Source: Heterohyrax brucei (lineage: Eukaryota; Chordata; Mammalia; Hyracoidea; Procaviidae). From it: a stretch of DNA of 64,000 nucleotides. A model generated the notes under the pieces. It had not been told where the DNA came from. It worked only from the letters and a program-made list of their open reading frames with translations, and made no database searches. Below are positions 24,096 through 35,104 of the stretch, one piece after another (the stretch's first letter is position 1; the number at the start of each line of letters is the position of its first letter). Where the stretch lies: contig CM053141.1 in the NCBI GenBank assembly GCA_028571685.1, positions 131,344,833-131,408,832 of the forward strand, read 5' to 3'. A program made the position numbers and the translations under genes.

Positions 24096-24637
24096 CTTAT
24101 GAACAGTTTTTGTTGTTATTCCACATCTTGAATAGTGCCATATTTATGACAACATATCTTTCACTGTGATTTCTCCTCATTGACAGACATTATCACAAAA
24201 GAAGCTTATCATAGTGTTTCTTTCGTTTATTTGTTTTCTGAAGAAGAAATGTGCGTTTTAAGAACTCCACGTAGTATGCAAGTAAATTGTTCAAAATGAG
24301 TACATGCTAAAACAAGCTAACACACTGTTCAGGTTTTGAACTTTTAAACATTGTTAATTATGCACATTTTTAAGCATATTGAAAAATGTAGAAAATAATA
24401 TAGCAGCACGTGGTACCAAGATCCAGATTTACCTGTTGTTTCTGTTCGCCATATTTGCCTCAGATATTTTTCATTTCTCCTTGAGCTGCAGAGATGCTAC
24501 AAAGCCCTGTAGCCCTTCACTCGCCATCCATCTCCTTCCGTCCCCTTACAGTTTGTGTTTATTCATCCTGGGCAGGCTTTTGCATTTTGACTACAAAAGT
24601 ATATTCTTATAAGAATATAAATTTTATATATATTTTC
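24096..24637. other. unassigned intronic sequence
   Basis: Nothing recognised. Confidence 0.5.
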
Positions 24638-24820
24638 AAGAGGACTTGGTGACACAGCAGTTAAGTGTTCAGCTGCTAACCGAAAGGTCAGCAGTTCAAA
24701 CCCACAGCTACTCTCAGGAGAAAGATGTGCTGGTCTACTTCAATAAACCCTATGAGTCAGTTTCTTCTCTGTCCTATAGGGTCAATCAGAGTCAAATTCA
24801 ACTCAATGACAAGAATTTAT
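24638..24820 (+). mobile_element. AfroSINE, sense, long subfamily
   Basis: GACTTGGTGACACAGCAG, CAGCTGCTAACCGAAAGG, B-box-like AGTTCAAACCC, insert GGAGAAAGATGTGCTGG and 3' end AATTCAACTCAATGAC. Confidence 0.87.
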
Positions 24821-25015
24821 CTCACATACATGTATAATTTATAAATTTATTTTAAACTATACTTTTTTTCTTTCATAGATTTGCAATGTGAAAAGGAAAA
24901 GTGGCTTTCATTTTCTTCTCTGTGTTTGATCTGATACTGTCCTAGAAGTAACCATTGCTTTGGATAGGAAGGAAATATCTGCATTAGGAAGAATTTAGGA
25001 ATTAATAAGAGTATA

Positions 25016-25222
25016 CAGGAGCTGTGGTGGTACAAATGATTACATGTTCTGATGCTAGCTAAAAGGTTGGTGTTTGAACTTAACCCAGCTGCTCTGGGAG
25101 GGAAAGACCTGGTAATCTGCTTCTGTAAAGGTTACAGCCAAGGAACCCTATGGGGCAGTTCTACTCTTTCACATGGAGCCACTATGAGTCATTTTCAAAT
25201 GACTTGACGGCACCTGGCCACA
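25016..25222 (+). mobile_element. AfroSINE, sense, long subfamily
   Basis: The insert reads GGGAAAGACCTGGTAATCTG, then CCTATGGGGCAGTTCTACTC and 3' end TGACTTGACGGCACCTGGCC. The 3' end keeps the GACGGCACC form shared with RTE1. Confidence 0.85.
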
Positions 25223-25396
25223 CCACCTAGAAGACATTTTTTAAAATCTTGCTTATAGAAACAGCCAGTTTTAATGAAAGATGAACATATCACATATGCA
25301 TATGCATGTGTAATCAGAAAGACAGAGAGAGGAATAGGGAAAAGGAGCAAAGGAGACAGTAAAAATTTAGAGTAAATAGTAAATTTACAATTTAGA

Positions 25397-25450
25397 GTAA
25401 ATGGTATTAAATAATACTAGATTGTAAATGGTATTAAATAATACTAGATT
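25397..25450. repeat. perfect 27-bp tandem duplication
   Basis: 25397-25423 and 25424-25450 are identical (start GTAAATGG, end TACTAGATT). Identity suggests a recent slippage or templated duplication. Confidence 0.9.
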
Positions 25451-26744
25451 TTACTGGGGAAAAAGGAAAGAAACCAAAGTGAACTTTAAATAATAGCTGA
25501 AATCCAAACATATGTTTCTTTATCTCAAGTGTTATGAGTTTCTAAAAGATCCCTTTGAATTTAAGAGCTCTGTTACTGAACAAAGCTTAGAGGTTTTTTC
25601 CCAGCTACCTGATTGGTGAGTACCTGTTCTGACAGGTAGAAAAGCATTTATCACCCCTCACTTCTAATTTCCCCTCCTTTACCTCCTAATTGTTGCTAGT
25701 TTATTTCTATTATTAAGGTTTTGAACATTTACATTCTGTTCTCTAGCAATGGTTTCTATAGTTCCTTAGACTTAGTTCTGAATTTTAAGCAGTACATCTG
25801 TTTGCATCAGTCTTTTTACTGTAGTTTCTACAATGTTGAAATCTTTATTTTAATTTAATTCTAGAGTGGCTAGATTTCATTGTCAAATAGATTTTATGTA
25901 TGTGTCTGTGTTTGTAGTGTTTAAAACACCTGGTAATCTCTATTTTTAGATCCTTGAGAATTTCTGTCGGTTATCTCTATACTTGGAAGATAACTTGTCA
26001 ATTTAAAGTTCTCTGGTATTTTGCCCTTCAGATTTTATAGAGCTGGTCAATGAATATTGATGTGGAACTTTTATTACAGCTTTTGTTTTTGACTTCTGGT
26101 TTGGCTCCTTGATGTCTGAGCCTGTCTTGTCTGTTGTCTCTATACTTCAACAGCGGCTTGGCTGGGGATGGCGTTCTTCGGTCACCCTCCCTTTCCCTCA
26201 GACCTTCCTGCCCTTTGCTGCTCCATATTCTGTTGTTTGATGTAATCCTGGAGAATCCTGAGACCAGCCTGATTTTTCGCACTTCTCCTTACCTTACTCC
26301 TGTTTGAAGTGTTGACTATCTCTTAGTGGCAATTGTTTATTTCAAATTTTATTGGAACACATTGTGTAGTTTAATGGCTAAATTGAGTCCTTTGTTCATT
26401 TCAGAGAAAGTAACTTCTCAAATACATTGTTTCTGTTCTATAACAAGGGGGTCTATTTCTTATTAGAGAAACCTATGTTCCTTATATGTGTATCATTTTT
26501 GTTTTTCCTCCATGTCTATTATCTGTGCTCTGATTTGGATAAGCGGTACTGCCTTTACGTCTAAGCATGAAGGGCTACTGCCCTGGGCCCTGTGCTTTAG
26601 AGAGCCCTATTCTGTCCTTTGTTAGCTGCTACATGGAGCCAAGTGGCCACGCTCATTGCACATCCCAGTCTTCCTTCTAGATCATATGACAACACTGGGA
26701 CCATGGTACAAAGAGAACTAACTATCTATATTGTAATATATTAA
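25451..26744. other. unassigned intronic sequence
   Basis: Long stretch without a recognised element. Faint L1-like T-rich patches around 25730-26000 are not enough to call. Confidence 0.45.
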
Positions 26745-26906
26745 AAAACAAAAACGAACAAAAAGAACGCTGCTGTTAAGTCAATTTCAACTCATAACAA
26801 CCCTATAGGACAGGGTAGAACTGCCCCATAGAGTTTTCAAGGAGCAGCTGTTGCTCCTTGTGGTTAGCAGACATAGCGCCTAACTACTACACCACCAGGG
26901 TTTCTA
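26745..26906 (-). mobile_element. AfroSINE, antisense, with A-rich tail
   Basis: An AAACAAAAACGAAC-type tail precedes CTGTTAAGTCAATTTC, then GTAGAACTGCCCCATAGAG and CACCACCAGGGTTTC. Short subfamily, well preserved. Confidence 0.88.
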
Positions 26907-27724
26907 TGCTTATTCCAGGCCTTGAAAATGTTAAGGCCAGGCTTGGCTAGAACCTCTGGTTGTTTCCTTTTACATTCATGGTGACTACACCACATTTTTC
27001 TCTCTCTGCCAGTCAGTCAGTTTTCAAGCATGTGTCTTCTCTGCCTCATTGCCTACAGTTCATTTATTAGTTTGGTAATTATGGTATTTGGGACTTTAGT
27101 TTTGTTTTTGTTTTTTTCCCCCTTTGCTCTTCAATTCTTCTATTTTATTCTGTTGTTTCATATCTTGTTACGTGTTTCTGGAACACAAAGCACTCAGGGG
27201 AAATTTACTTCCCTTTTCTTGTAAACTGAATTCTTCATCGCTCTGTTGCATTATGTTCCATTTCCCTTACCTGCTTGCAGAATAACATTTATAGAATATC
27301 CAAGCTAAATCTATTCAACTTATTTTGAACTTTAGTAGCTCTGCTCAGAACTTCCGCAGGGCCTGAAGTAGTGTGGATGACTTTTCCGTAACACGTGCCT
27401 ATCGTGTTTAAGGCTGATGTGTCTTCTCTGTGAAGACGAGCTCAGTGGATGTAGTAGCTTGGGGGCCCAGAGTAGGGGGTGGGGTGCAGAACTGGAATGT
27501 CTGCTCTCCCTTTTTAGAGTATGTAAATGTTACATTCCAATGCATTCTCCCACATTCAAAGGTTTGCCATTTCCTGTGGGGAGGTAGTCTGTGATATGTT
27601 ATTATTCCTTCAGTGAGGGCAGCCCGAGCTCTTCTGTTTCCGTCTTTAAGGTCCTTGTTCACTTCTTCCACCATCCTCTCTTCTGCAGTTTTGCCAAATT
27701 CCTGGACAGTTCATTTCTTTTTCA
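26907..27724. other. unassigned intronic sequence
   Basis: Nothing recognised beyond T- and C-rich patches. Confidence 0.45.
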
Positions 27725-27727
27725 TGT

Positions 27728-27803
27728 ACACACACACATACACACACACACACGTATCCCATTGGCAGCAGGTTTTCTTATTTATATGCATGTATGTATT
27801 TAG

Positions 27804-27843
<40 letters not shown>
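27728..27843. repeat. paired (CA)n and (TG)n microsatellites
   Basis: A (CA)n run with one interruption at 27728-27753 and a (TG)n run of about 19 units at 27805-27843. They are complementary and about 50 bases apart, so the transcript or single strand could fold on itself. Both are likely length-polymorphic. Confidence 0.95.
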
Positions 27844-27847
<4 letters not shown>

Positions 27848-28735
27848 GACCAAACTTGTAGGTAGATACACATGGGTTATTTGTGAAAATGTGTAGGCTT
27901 TTGTTACCTCACTTTTAGGTTGCATAGACAAGTTGTAGGATCTGTACTAAGCTGAGCTAAAATCCTCTGTCTGTCTCCTCTTTCTTGTCTTTTTTTTCTA
28001 GCTTAGTAATATTTCAAATTTTAGCCATTTGCTTTTTCATTTGGTTCTAACGAAGGACATTCTACTTACTCTTTCATCTGTTTCCTAAACTTTCCACTGT
28101 GATACTATTTTTCGCAAATGAAAGTGCTGCATGCACACAGTTGCTAGGTGTGTAAATTTTGTGTACAAAAAAGTAAAAACAGAATAATCATTTAATTCTT
28201 AAGTTTTATTCAGGACATACCTCCTACCATAATTATATGTTATTATCCAGAAACTTTTCCTTTGTTGTTGCTTCCTAGAAATAGAAATTAACCTTCATAC
28301 TGTAACTTAGCTTTTTTTTTTAAAGTATTGTTCCAATACACTTAATGCTTAAGGAAAAGGAGCTTAGAAAACAAAGAGTTAATTAGAAAATCATACATTT
28401 TTACTCCTCAGTGTTACAGATTCACTTCTACCTAAAAAACTTTTGCCTGTCTAATCTACCCATTCATATCACTGTAGATTTCATTTAGTTTGTTTCTGGG
28501 AATTGTGTTATTACTCAGTTGCTTGTAATAATTAGGTCGAAGCCACCTGTTAGCACATTGGCATTATTTGCAAAGTAATTCTTTAAAGCAACATGTAATA
28601 GACTGAACACTGTGTGACACTCTCCTGTGTCACAAACCTATTTTGAGGTTGATTGTAATTTTTTTTGCTACTAATAAATGTTAAAGTTTAGAAATTGATT
28701 TATTTTCTAAAAATTAGTTATATTCAATGATATAT
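27844..28735. other. unassigned intronic sequence
   Basis: AT-rich; no element or gene recognised. Confidence 0.5.
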
Positions 28736-29200
28736 TGCTATGGATTGAGTTCTATTCCCCCCAGGATGTGTGTTTCAGTTTGGCTGGGCCATGAGTCCAG
28801 GTACTGTGTGACGTTTGCTGTGTGCTGTGAATGCCGCCCCGTAATGTTAACGAGGGAGAGTGGACAACAGTGGAGTTCGTGAAGAGGAGTTCAGTCTACG
28901 AGCTTGCAGTGCACTGATGCAATCTCCTGGGGTATAAAGGAAAGAGAAGCAAGCAGAGAGTCGGGAACCTCCAACCATCAGGGAAGCAGTGCCAGAGCAG
29001 AGCTCATCCTTTGCTCTGGAGGTCCCTGTTGGAAGAAGCTCCTAGCCCAGGGAAGAAGGCTGACTGAGAAAGCCATCCCCTGGAGCTGACGCCCTCAATT
29101 TGGACTTTCAGTGCACTTCACTGTAAAGAAATAAATTTCTCTTTGTTAAAGCCATCTACTTGTGATATTTCTGCTATAGTAGCACTAGATTACTAAGACA
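28736..29200 (+). mobile_element. solitary LTR, MaLR-like, sense
   Basis: An LTR fossil of about 465 bases from TGCTATGGATTGAG to ACTAAGACA. The sense copy shows the family layout: GGTATAAAGG near the middle as a TATA-like site and AAATAAATTT near the end as a poly-A signal. No internal region. Confidence 0.72.
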
Positions 29201-29793
29201 TGTATCTATTAAAAAAAATCTACTGTACCAAGAATTGGACAAATCATTCTCTATCATAAGATACTCATGCCACTGGTCTGGAATAATGGCCATATGCACA
29301 CTGTGCTATATGTGGTGAGCCATCGAGAAGGCTGAGAAAAAGTGATTTAAAAGACAAACTGACTCTCTGGGGAGTCAGATGCCCTCTGTTAATTTATTGC
29401 TTGGAAAGAATTATTTCGAATATGTTATTTTGAGAAAGATTTGTCTGTGCTAAGTTAATTTAACGATACTGAGTCTGTTATTTCACGAGTTTCAAAATGA
29501 TGATCTATGAACCAGATAAAATCTATGAGCAAATTTGATTTGCCCTGCATGATGACTCCTCTTTTTTTTTTAATTGCATATGTTTAATAAAATCAGAAAA
29601 TTTCATGTAAAAATCTGCTTTTCTAGTATCTCTTGAAATCTTTTGAAAAAGGCCAGCTGAGACCCTCCTCCTGTGTTCCCTTTGTTTCCCGCATTTTCTT
29701 TCTTTAAGATAAATTGTATACCTCCCCAGCATAGGTTTTCTTACACTGTTTTGATTTATATTTGAAAATGACTTGTTTTACAGATATTGCTGT
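29201..29793. other. unassigned intronic sequence
   Basis: Nothing recognised. Confidence 0.5.
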
Positions 29794-30080
29794 TAGCTGT
29801 CATTGAGTCAACCACTCGTTCCAAGCCTATGCACAACAGAGCGACACGCTGCTCAGCCCTGTGCTATGCACATGATGGGTTGTGAAAGGGACTCTTGCTA
29901 TCCATAGGGTTTTCACTGACTGATTTTTGAAAGTAGACCATTGGGCTTTTCTTCCTGGTTCATCAGGCTACTTGGTTCAGTACCATAGCAACATGCGAGA
30001 CTGCTGAGGTTCATTGGCTGGGAATCAAACCCGGTCTCTAGCATGGAAGGCAAGAATTCTACCACTGAATCACAAATGCT
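29794..30080 (-). mobile_element. tRNA-Gly-derived SINE, antisense
   Basis: The right end reads in antisense as a tRNA-Gly-like head: GGCTGGGAATCAAACCCGG contains the reversed B box, and GAATTCTACCACTGAATC the reversed A-box side. The body carries AGGGTTTTCACTGACTG and GAAAGTAGACC, which also occur at the RTE1 5' end. The left end has RTE-like TGCTGTTAGCTGTCATTG. It is not a functional tRNA. Confidence 0.7.
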
Positions 30081-30659
30081 CTGAAAGATCAATTTTCAAA
30101 ATCATCTAGCAGATTTAAATGGCTTTTGGTTTTCTGCAGTGAAAATTTTAATTGTTTTGCAAGTTGAGGTATAATTTATAAAATTTCTCTGGATCCCATG
30201 ACAGTGACAACAGATGCTTGAGAAGCCTACTCTAGTAGACTTCCAAATTTTAAATGAGTCTCTTTTTTCTCTTTCATCTCATATATTATGATTCACTTCA
30301 TCAGACATGAAGATATTATATTTTTAAATGCAACTCCCATTGCTCCATTAAGAATACTAGAATATAAAAACAAGGAGGAATGTCATAATGCTGACATGCC
30401 TTTATTAAACCAATGATGTCCTCTGTGTATTTATAGTACTCTCACTCCCACTGTAACTGATTAAGACTAAGTATGTAGTTTCAAGTTAAGCAAGATTATT
30501 TTATAGGTGGATTTTGGAGTTTTTCAAATGTTTTTACTACTGGAAAAATCAGTATTACTTAAACTCCCCATTTTACATTACTTTCCATAGTTTTCCCTAG
30601 ATTTGATTATGGCATGAATAATTTTTTGTTAATGACTTACTTTGTAGCAGTGTCTTTCC
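30081..30659. other. unassigned intronic sequence
   Basis: Nothing recognised. Confidence 0.5.
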
Positions 30660-31300
30660 CACTTCCTCAAGGCTCTGCAAAATTGTCTTTTAGATGCTTA
30701 CATCACTTCTCTGATTAAACATTTTCTGGCTACTGATTAACCTTAATAAAAGCGAAACTCATTATCATGATGTTGAAGAACCTTGGGCGTTTTTGCACAT
30801 CTGCACTTGCTTCTCATCTGTCTGTACTCCTTATCCCTTTTCCATGCATGTCCTTTTATATATTGAACATTCTTCCTTACACCACAACCCCACCCACTGC
30901 TTATTTCACTGTGCCACATTACGTGACTTTGCTCCTAAAATTTTCAGTTAATTTCTCAAACCTTCATTACTGTACTTCTGTACTTTGTATTTCACTATGT
31001 TAGGAGTGTTTTTCTGCTTTCCCTTACCCGATCATTCAAAGTCCGTCCTATTTCCAAGGCTTCCCCTGACCTTTCCCTGACATTACTGGTTATTCCCTCA
31101 CAGATTTTATTTTCCTCCCTATTGTCTCTGCTCAAAGCATTTTTTATAGACCCTTACTCTATTACTGAACACAGTTACTACAGAAAGTTGTTTACACTAG
31201 ACTGGGAACTTCTTTAGCACAGAGGTCATATCTTTCTTGCTTTTATATTCTTCCTGGTACCCCTGTCAGAATATATGTTGAGTGGGATTTTGAATTATTG
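30660..31300 (+). mobile_element. L2 LINE, 3' part, sense
   Basis: Decayed L2: CTTAATAAAAGCGAAACTC, then CAAGGCTTCCCCTGACC and GACTGGGAACTTCTTTAGC match the L2 3' ORF and UTR order. Old and non-coding. Confidence 0.65.
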
Positions 31301-32661
31301 ATGTTTGCTTCTTTAGATTGAGATGAAATATTGCCAATATAGTCATATGATGCAGATGTTTCTCTGGAAACTCTTTCTGCACCCAAGTCCATTTACTTCC
31401 CTTTGTCCTCCTAGGTGTTTATCTCACTCATCTCACCTGCAAAAGCACAACTGAATCAAGTTCCATTTCCAGGACAAAAGAAGGGGATAGGTGCGTATGT
31501 GGATAGAGTCCTGTATTCGGTACAGGAAGTTAAGAGAATAACAGTTCTGTAATTAAATTTTGTTATATTAAGATTCCAGATCATGACAGTAAAGGGCAAG
31601 TGGGTTGCTTTGAAATACTTACTTCAGAAGTGAAAAACAGTTGGCAAAGAAACAATTACAGTGCTGTTGATCATAGATTTACAGTGGGATATCTCTGCCC
31701 TTTTGAGACTTCCCCAGCAGAGCTTAGCTACACAGTTATAAGCATATATAACCAAAAGCCAAGTGCCGTCGAGTTGGATCCGACTCATGGTTAAAAACTC
31801 TTATATAGGAATAGGATTACGATACACTGGTAATAAAGAGTTCAAGTTTGGGATAACAGTCTTTTTGTAAAAAAAAGAAAAGAAAAAATAAGGACTGGAC
31901 CATAACTTTTAAACTCCATAAATTAAAGAAAGGGTGGAGGAGGATTGGATGAAGTAAAATTGTTGATATATCTCTATCTCTGACTACAATCCAGAGACTA
32001 AACTGAAAGGTTGAATGGAAGAGTGGATTATGTACAGAGTTTTATTGCCACAACCTTCCTCATGACGCATGCAGCATATATTTTTTAGAGCTAGTTTAAC
32101 ATCAGTAGGGGAAATAATAGACAAGCTGAAGTTCATCTTATTTACATTTTTACAAATGCAAGAAGATGTAGAGATTGAGAGCTATAAACTTGTGCTGATG
32201 TTTACAGTTCCACTATCATCAAGTTACAGCTTCCTGAACATTATTAATATGAGGGAATCATTTTGAAGTATATCCTTCACAAAATGCAAGTAGATGAGTC
32301 TTTTACATCTATTAGTCTGCAAAAGCAACTACGATGAAGAATGTTTCCTTTTGCACACTTTACAGGAACGCACCGATTAGAATAAGCATGCTGCCTATTA
32401 AAATAACATGATGTTTTATGAAGACAGAATTAAGTTAGCAGCGACATTTCAGCCATTGTATTCTGGGGATCATGTTTGTTACAGAGGAAGGCAAGTACAT
32501 AAATAACTTGCGTTAAGTGATAGAAAAGTAAATATAGGACTTACTAGAAGTGATGATCATGCATAGTACATTTCAACTCTGTGAACCTAGCTGAGTGTTG
32601 TTAACATTTTCTCCCTTAGTACTTACTTGTCTTTGGTACCCTTATTATTTGTGAAAACAGT
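31301..32661. other. unassigned intronic sequence around a micro-insert
   Basis: Only the 34-bp insert at 31757-31790 was recognised. A-rich patch near 31870-31890. Confidence 0.45.
31757..31790 (-). repeat. 34-bp hairpin micro-retroposon
   Basis: AGCCAAGTGCCGTCGAG followed by TTGGATCCGACTCATGG. It has the same two endpoints as 6965-6998 and differs from it at two positions. No convincing flanking duplication was found. Confidence 0.6.
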
Positions 32662-32745
32662 GCAGGACTGAGCAGTTTCATTCCATTACACACAGGGCCA
32701 CTATGAGTCAAAATTGAGTCAATGTCACCTAACAACAACACCCTT
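32662..32745 (+). mobile_element. RTE1-type 3'-end stub, sense
   Basis: Last 80 bases or so of RTE1: GCAGGACTGAGCAGTTTC, then CACTATGAGTCAAAATTGAG and CACCTAACAACAACA. Severely 5'-truncated. Confidence 0.75.
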
Positions 32746-33084
32746 ATTATAATCAATAGTCATTGGAGTATGTGGCAGTTTGAACTTCTACATGGTAACT
32801 GAAGGCATTTCTGTGCCCTTGAAGAAATGCTCAAAAATTCCTACAGTTGTGTAATAATTTAATGAATCCAGGCACTTTTCTGCTGTGTTGTTTTTGTCTT
32901 AAAAATAAAAAAGAACAAAACTTACACACATCTCAATTTTGTAGATTATAGAATTCAAATTTTTAGATTTTTTTTGATGCACCAAGTTAAAAAATCATGA
33001 AACTTACCTAATTTTCCAGGGCTAGGGTCCAGTAATGTTTTTGGACAAATCGTATCTAGAGCTGGATTTTTATATTTAGACCAA

Positions 33085-33247
33085 CACCACCAAAACCAAC
33101 CCATTGCCATCAATTCCAACTCATATCAACCCTTTAGGACAAAGTAGAACTTTCTCATAGCATTTCTAAGGAGCCCTTGGTGAATTCAGACCGCTGACCT
33201 CTTGGTTAGTAGTGGTAGCTGTTAACCACTACACCACCAGGGTCTCC
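33085..33247 (-). mobile_element. AfroSINE, antisense
   Basis: CCAACCCATTGCCATCAATT, AAGTAGAACTTTCTCATAGC and CTACACCACCAGGGTCTCC in order. Short subfamily. Confidence 0.87.
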
Positions 33248-33559
33248 ATATTTAGACCAGGTCTATCTATATACTGTCCTAGGTATGGCTATGAAAAATG
33301 AAACTTAAAAATAAGTGAACTACTAGAACATGTGCATCTGTTTGTACTCTGTCAAAGCTCTAACCAAGTGCATTCTTTTAGTAGTATTGTAAACCAATCT
33401 ATTTGGGAATCAATCTTTAAAGCTGGAGGATTTTTCTATGACCTCGCTATTATCTACCTGTTTTGCCTTGTCTTCTTTTCACAAAGTATTCCCTACTTCA
33501 TTCTTGACCAATTAAAAAAAAAAAGTTATGCTTCAGACCGTTTGGACTGTGCAGTTTCT

Positions 33560-33800
33560 GTTGTCTATGTGGGGAAAACTTTTTCCCGCAAATTTCCTTT
33601 TATCATTCAAGACTTTTCTCAAGTATCACCTACTGTTTGAAACTATCTCTCACCAGTCCTAGCAACTAATGTGCTTAGAAAGAACAATTCACGTCTCACT
33701 TTTGCTCTCCTGTATTTGCAAACTCTTTTATCACTGCACACCTCACACTGTCTGGTAATTATTTGTCTGCATGGAGGAGAATTGTGTCCAGTTTGTCTTT
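33560..33800 (+). mobile_element. possible L2 fragment, sense
   Basis: CTTTTCTCAAGTATCACCTA and the following CACTGCACACCTCACACTG resemble the L2 region just before its 3' UTR. Weak match. Confidence 0.4.
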
Positions 33801-33937
33801 TTCTTTTTATGATTTTAACATCAGCAAACTAATAACTTCATATGCATCTCTACCCTCCTCCCACAGCCATAATCAAGGTCTACATAAAAACCTATAAGTA
33901 AAACTTACCTTCTTTGTCATCTTCACCCTGTAATACA

Positions 33938-34225
33938 ACCAGAATGCTCCTTAGAAGCAAGGATGACGAGGCTGCGTCTTACATACTTTGGGCATGTTGT
34001 CAGCAGATATCAGTCCCTGGGGAAGGGCATCGTGCTTAATAAAGTACAGGTCGAGTGAGAAAGAGGAAGAACCACAACGACATGGATTGACATAGTGGCT
34101 GTTAACAATGGGCTCAAGCATGACAAAAATGGTGGGCATGGTGCACAATTGGCAGTGTTTCTTTCTGTAGTACATACGGTCACTATAAGTGGAAACTAAC
34201 TCGATGACACCTAACAGCAACTTCT
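33938..34225 (+). mobile_element. RTE1-type LINE, 3' end, sense
   Basis: From CAACCAGAATGCTCCTTAG to the intact terminus CGATGACACCTAACAGC. It overlaps in consensus position with the next copy, so it is a separate insertion. Confidence 0.85.
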
Positions 34226-34395
34226 ATCTAGTCCTGTTTCAAGAGATGATTCTTTTAGCTATTTGCTTTGTTTTCTTTGTGGCCAGCTATTAAATTATAT
34301 ACTTTAGCACTTTTTTTTTTTTCAGTCTCAAACAATATCATTTGACTCATCTTTAAGGAAGATGAGGAATTAGTTTCTTTTGCTTTTGCCTGTTT

Positions 34396-35104
34396 GTGAA
34401 GAAGTGTATGGTGTCAGTGTTGTAGGAAGAATCATTAACATCCTGTGTTATGCAGATAACACAGCCTAACTTGCTGAAAATGAAGAGGACTTAAAACACT
34501 TGCTGTTAAAGAACAAAGACCACACAGCCTTCAGTATGGAAGACTTCAATATCAAAACAACAAAAATCCTCACAACTAGACCAATAAACAACATAATAAA
34601 TGGAGAAAAGCTTGCAGTTTCAAGGATTTCATTTTGCTTGGATCCACAATCACTTCCCCTGGAAGCAGCAGTCAAGAAAATCAAAAGATGTATTGCCTTG
34701 GGCAACTCTGCTGCAAAAGACCTCTTTAAAGTGTTAAAAAGCAAAGATGTCACCTTGAGGAATAAGGAGCCCCAGACCTAAGCCACGTTATTTTCAGTAG
34801 CCTCAGCATGTGATAGCTGGACAGCGAATAAGAAAGACTGAGGGAGAATTGATATCTTTGAATTACTCTGTTGGCAAAGAATATTGAATGCACCATGGAT
34901 TACCAGAAGAATGGACAAATACCGTCAGAAGAAGTACAGCCAGAATGCTTCTTAGCGGCAAGGATGGCAAGACATTGTCTCATCTACATCAGACATATTA
35001 TCAAGAGGATCACTTCGTAGAGAAGGACATCGTGCTTGGTAGAGAGTCGGTAAAAAATGGGAAGACACTCAAGGAGAAGGATTGACACAGTTACTGCAAC
35101 AATG
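34396..35104 (+). mobile_element. RTE1-type LINE, RT C-terminal region, sense
   Basis: Begins just before the RT active site, which reads YADN rather than YADD (near 34450), and runs to about 110 bases short of the 3' end. There it joins head-on to an antisense piece at 35105. The frame 34500-34781 keeps IKRCIALGNSAAKDLFKVL. Confidence 0.85.

Noticed and set aside
25730-26000. L1-like antisense patch
   Set aside because: Only scattered T-rich similarity; not enough ordered matches to call.
30005-30078. tRNA-Gly gene on the - strand
   Set aside because: The tRNA-like part has altered stem positions and is joined to a SINE body, so it is a SINE head.
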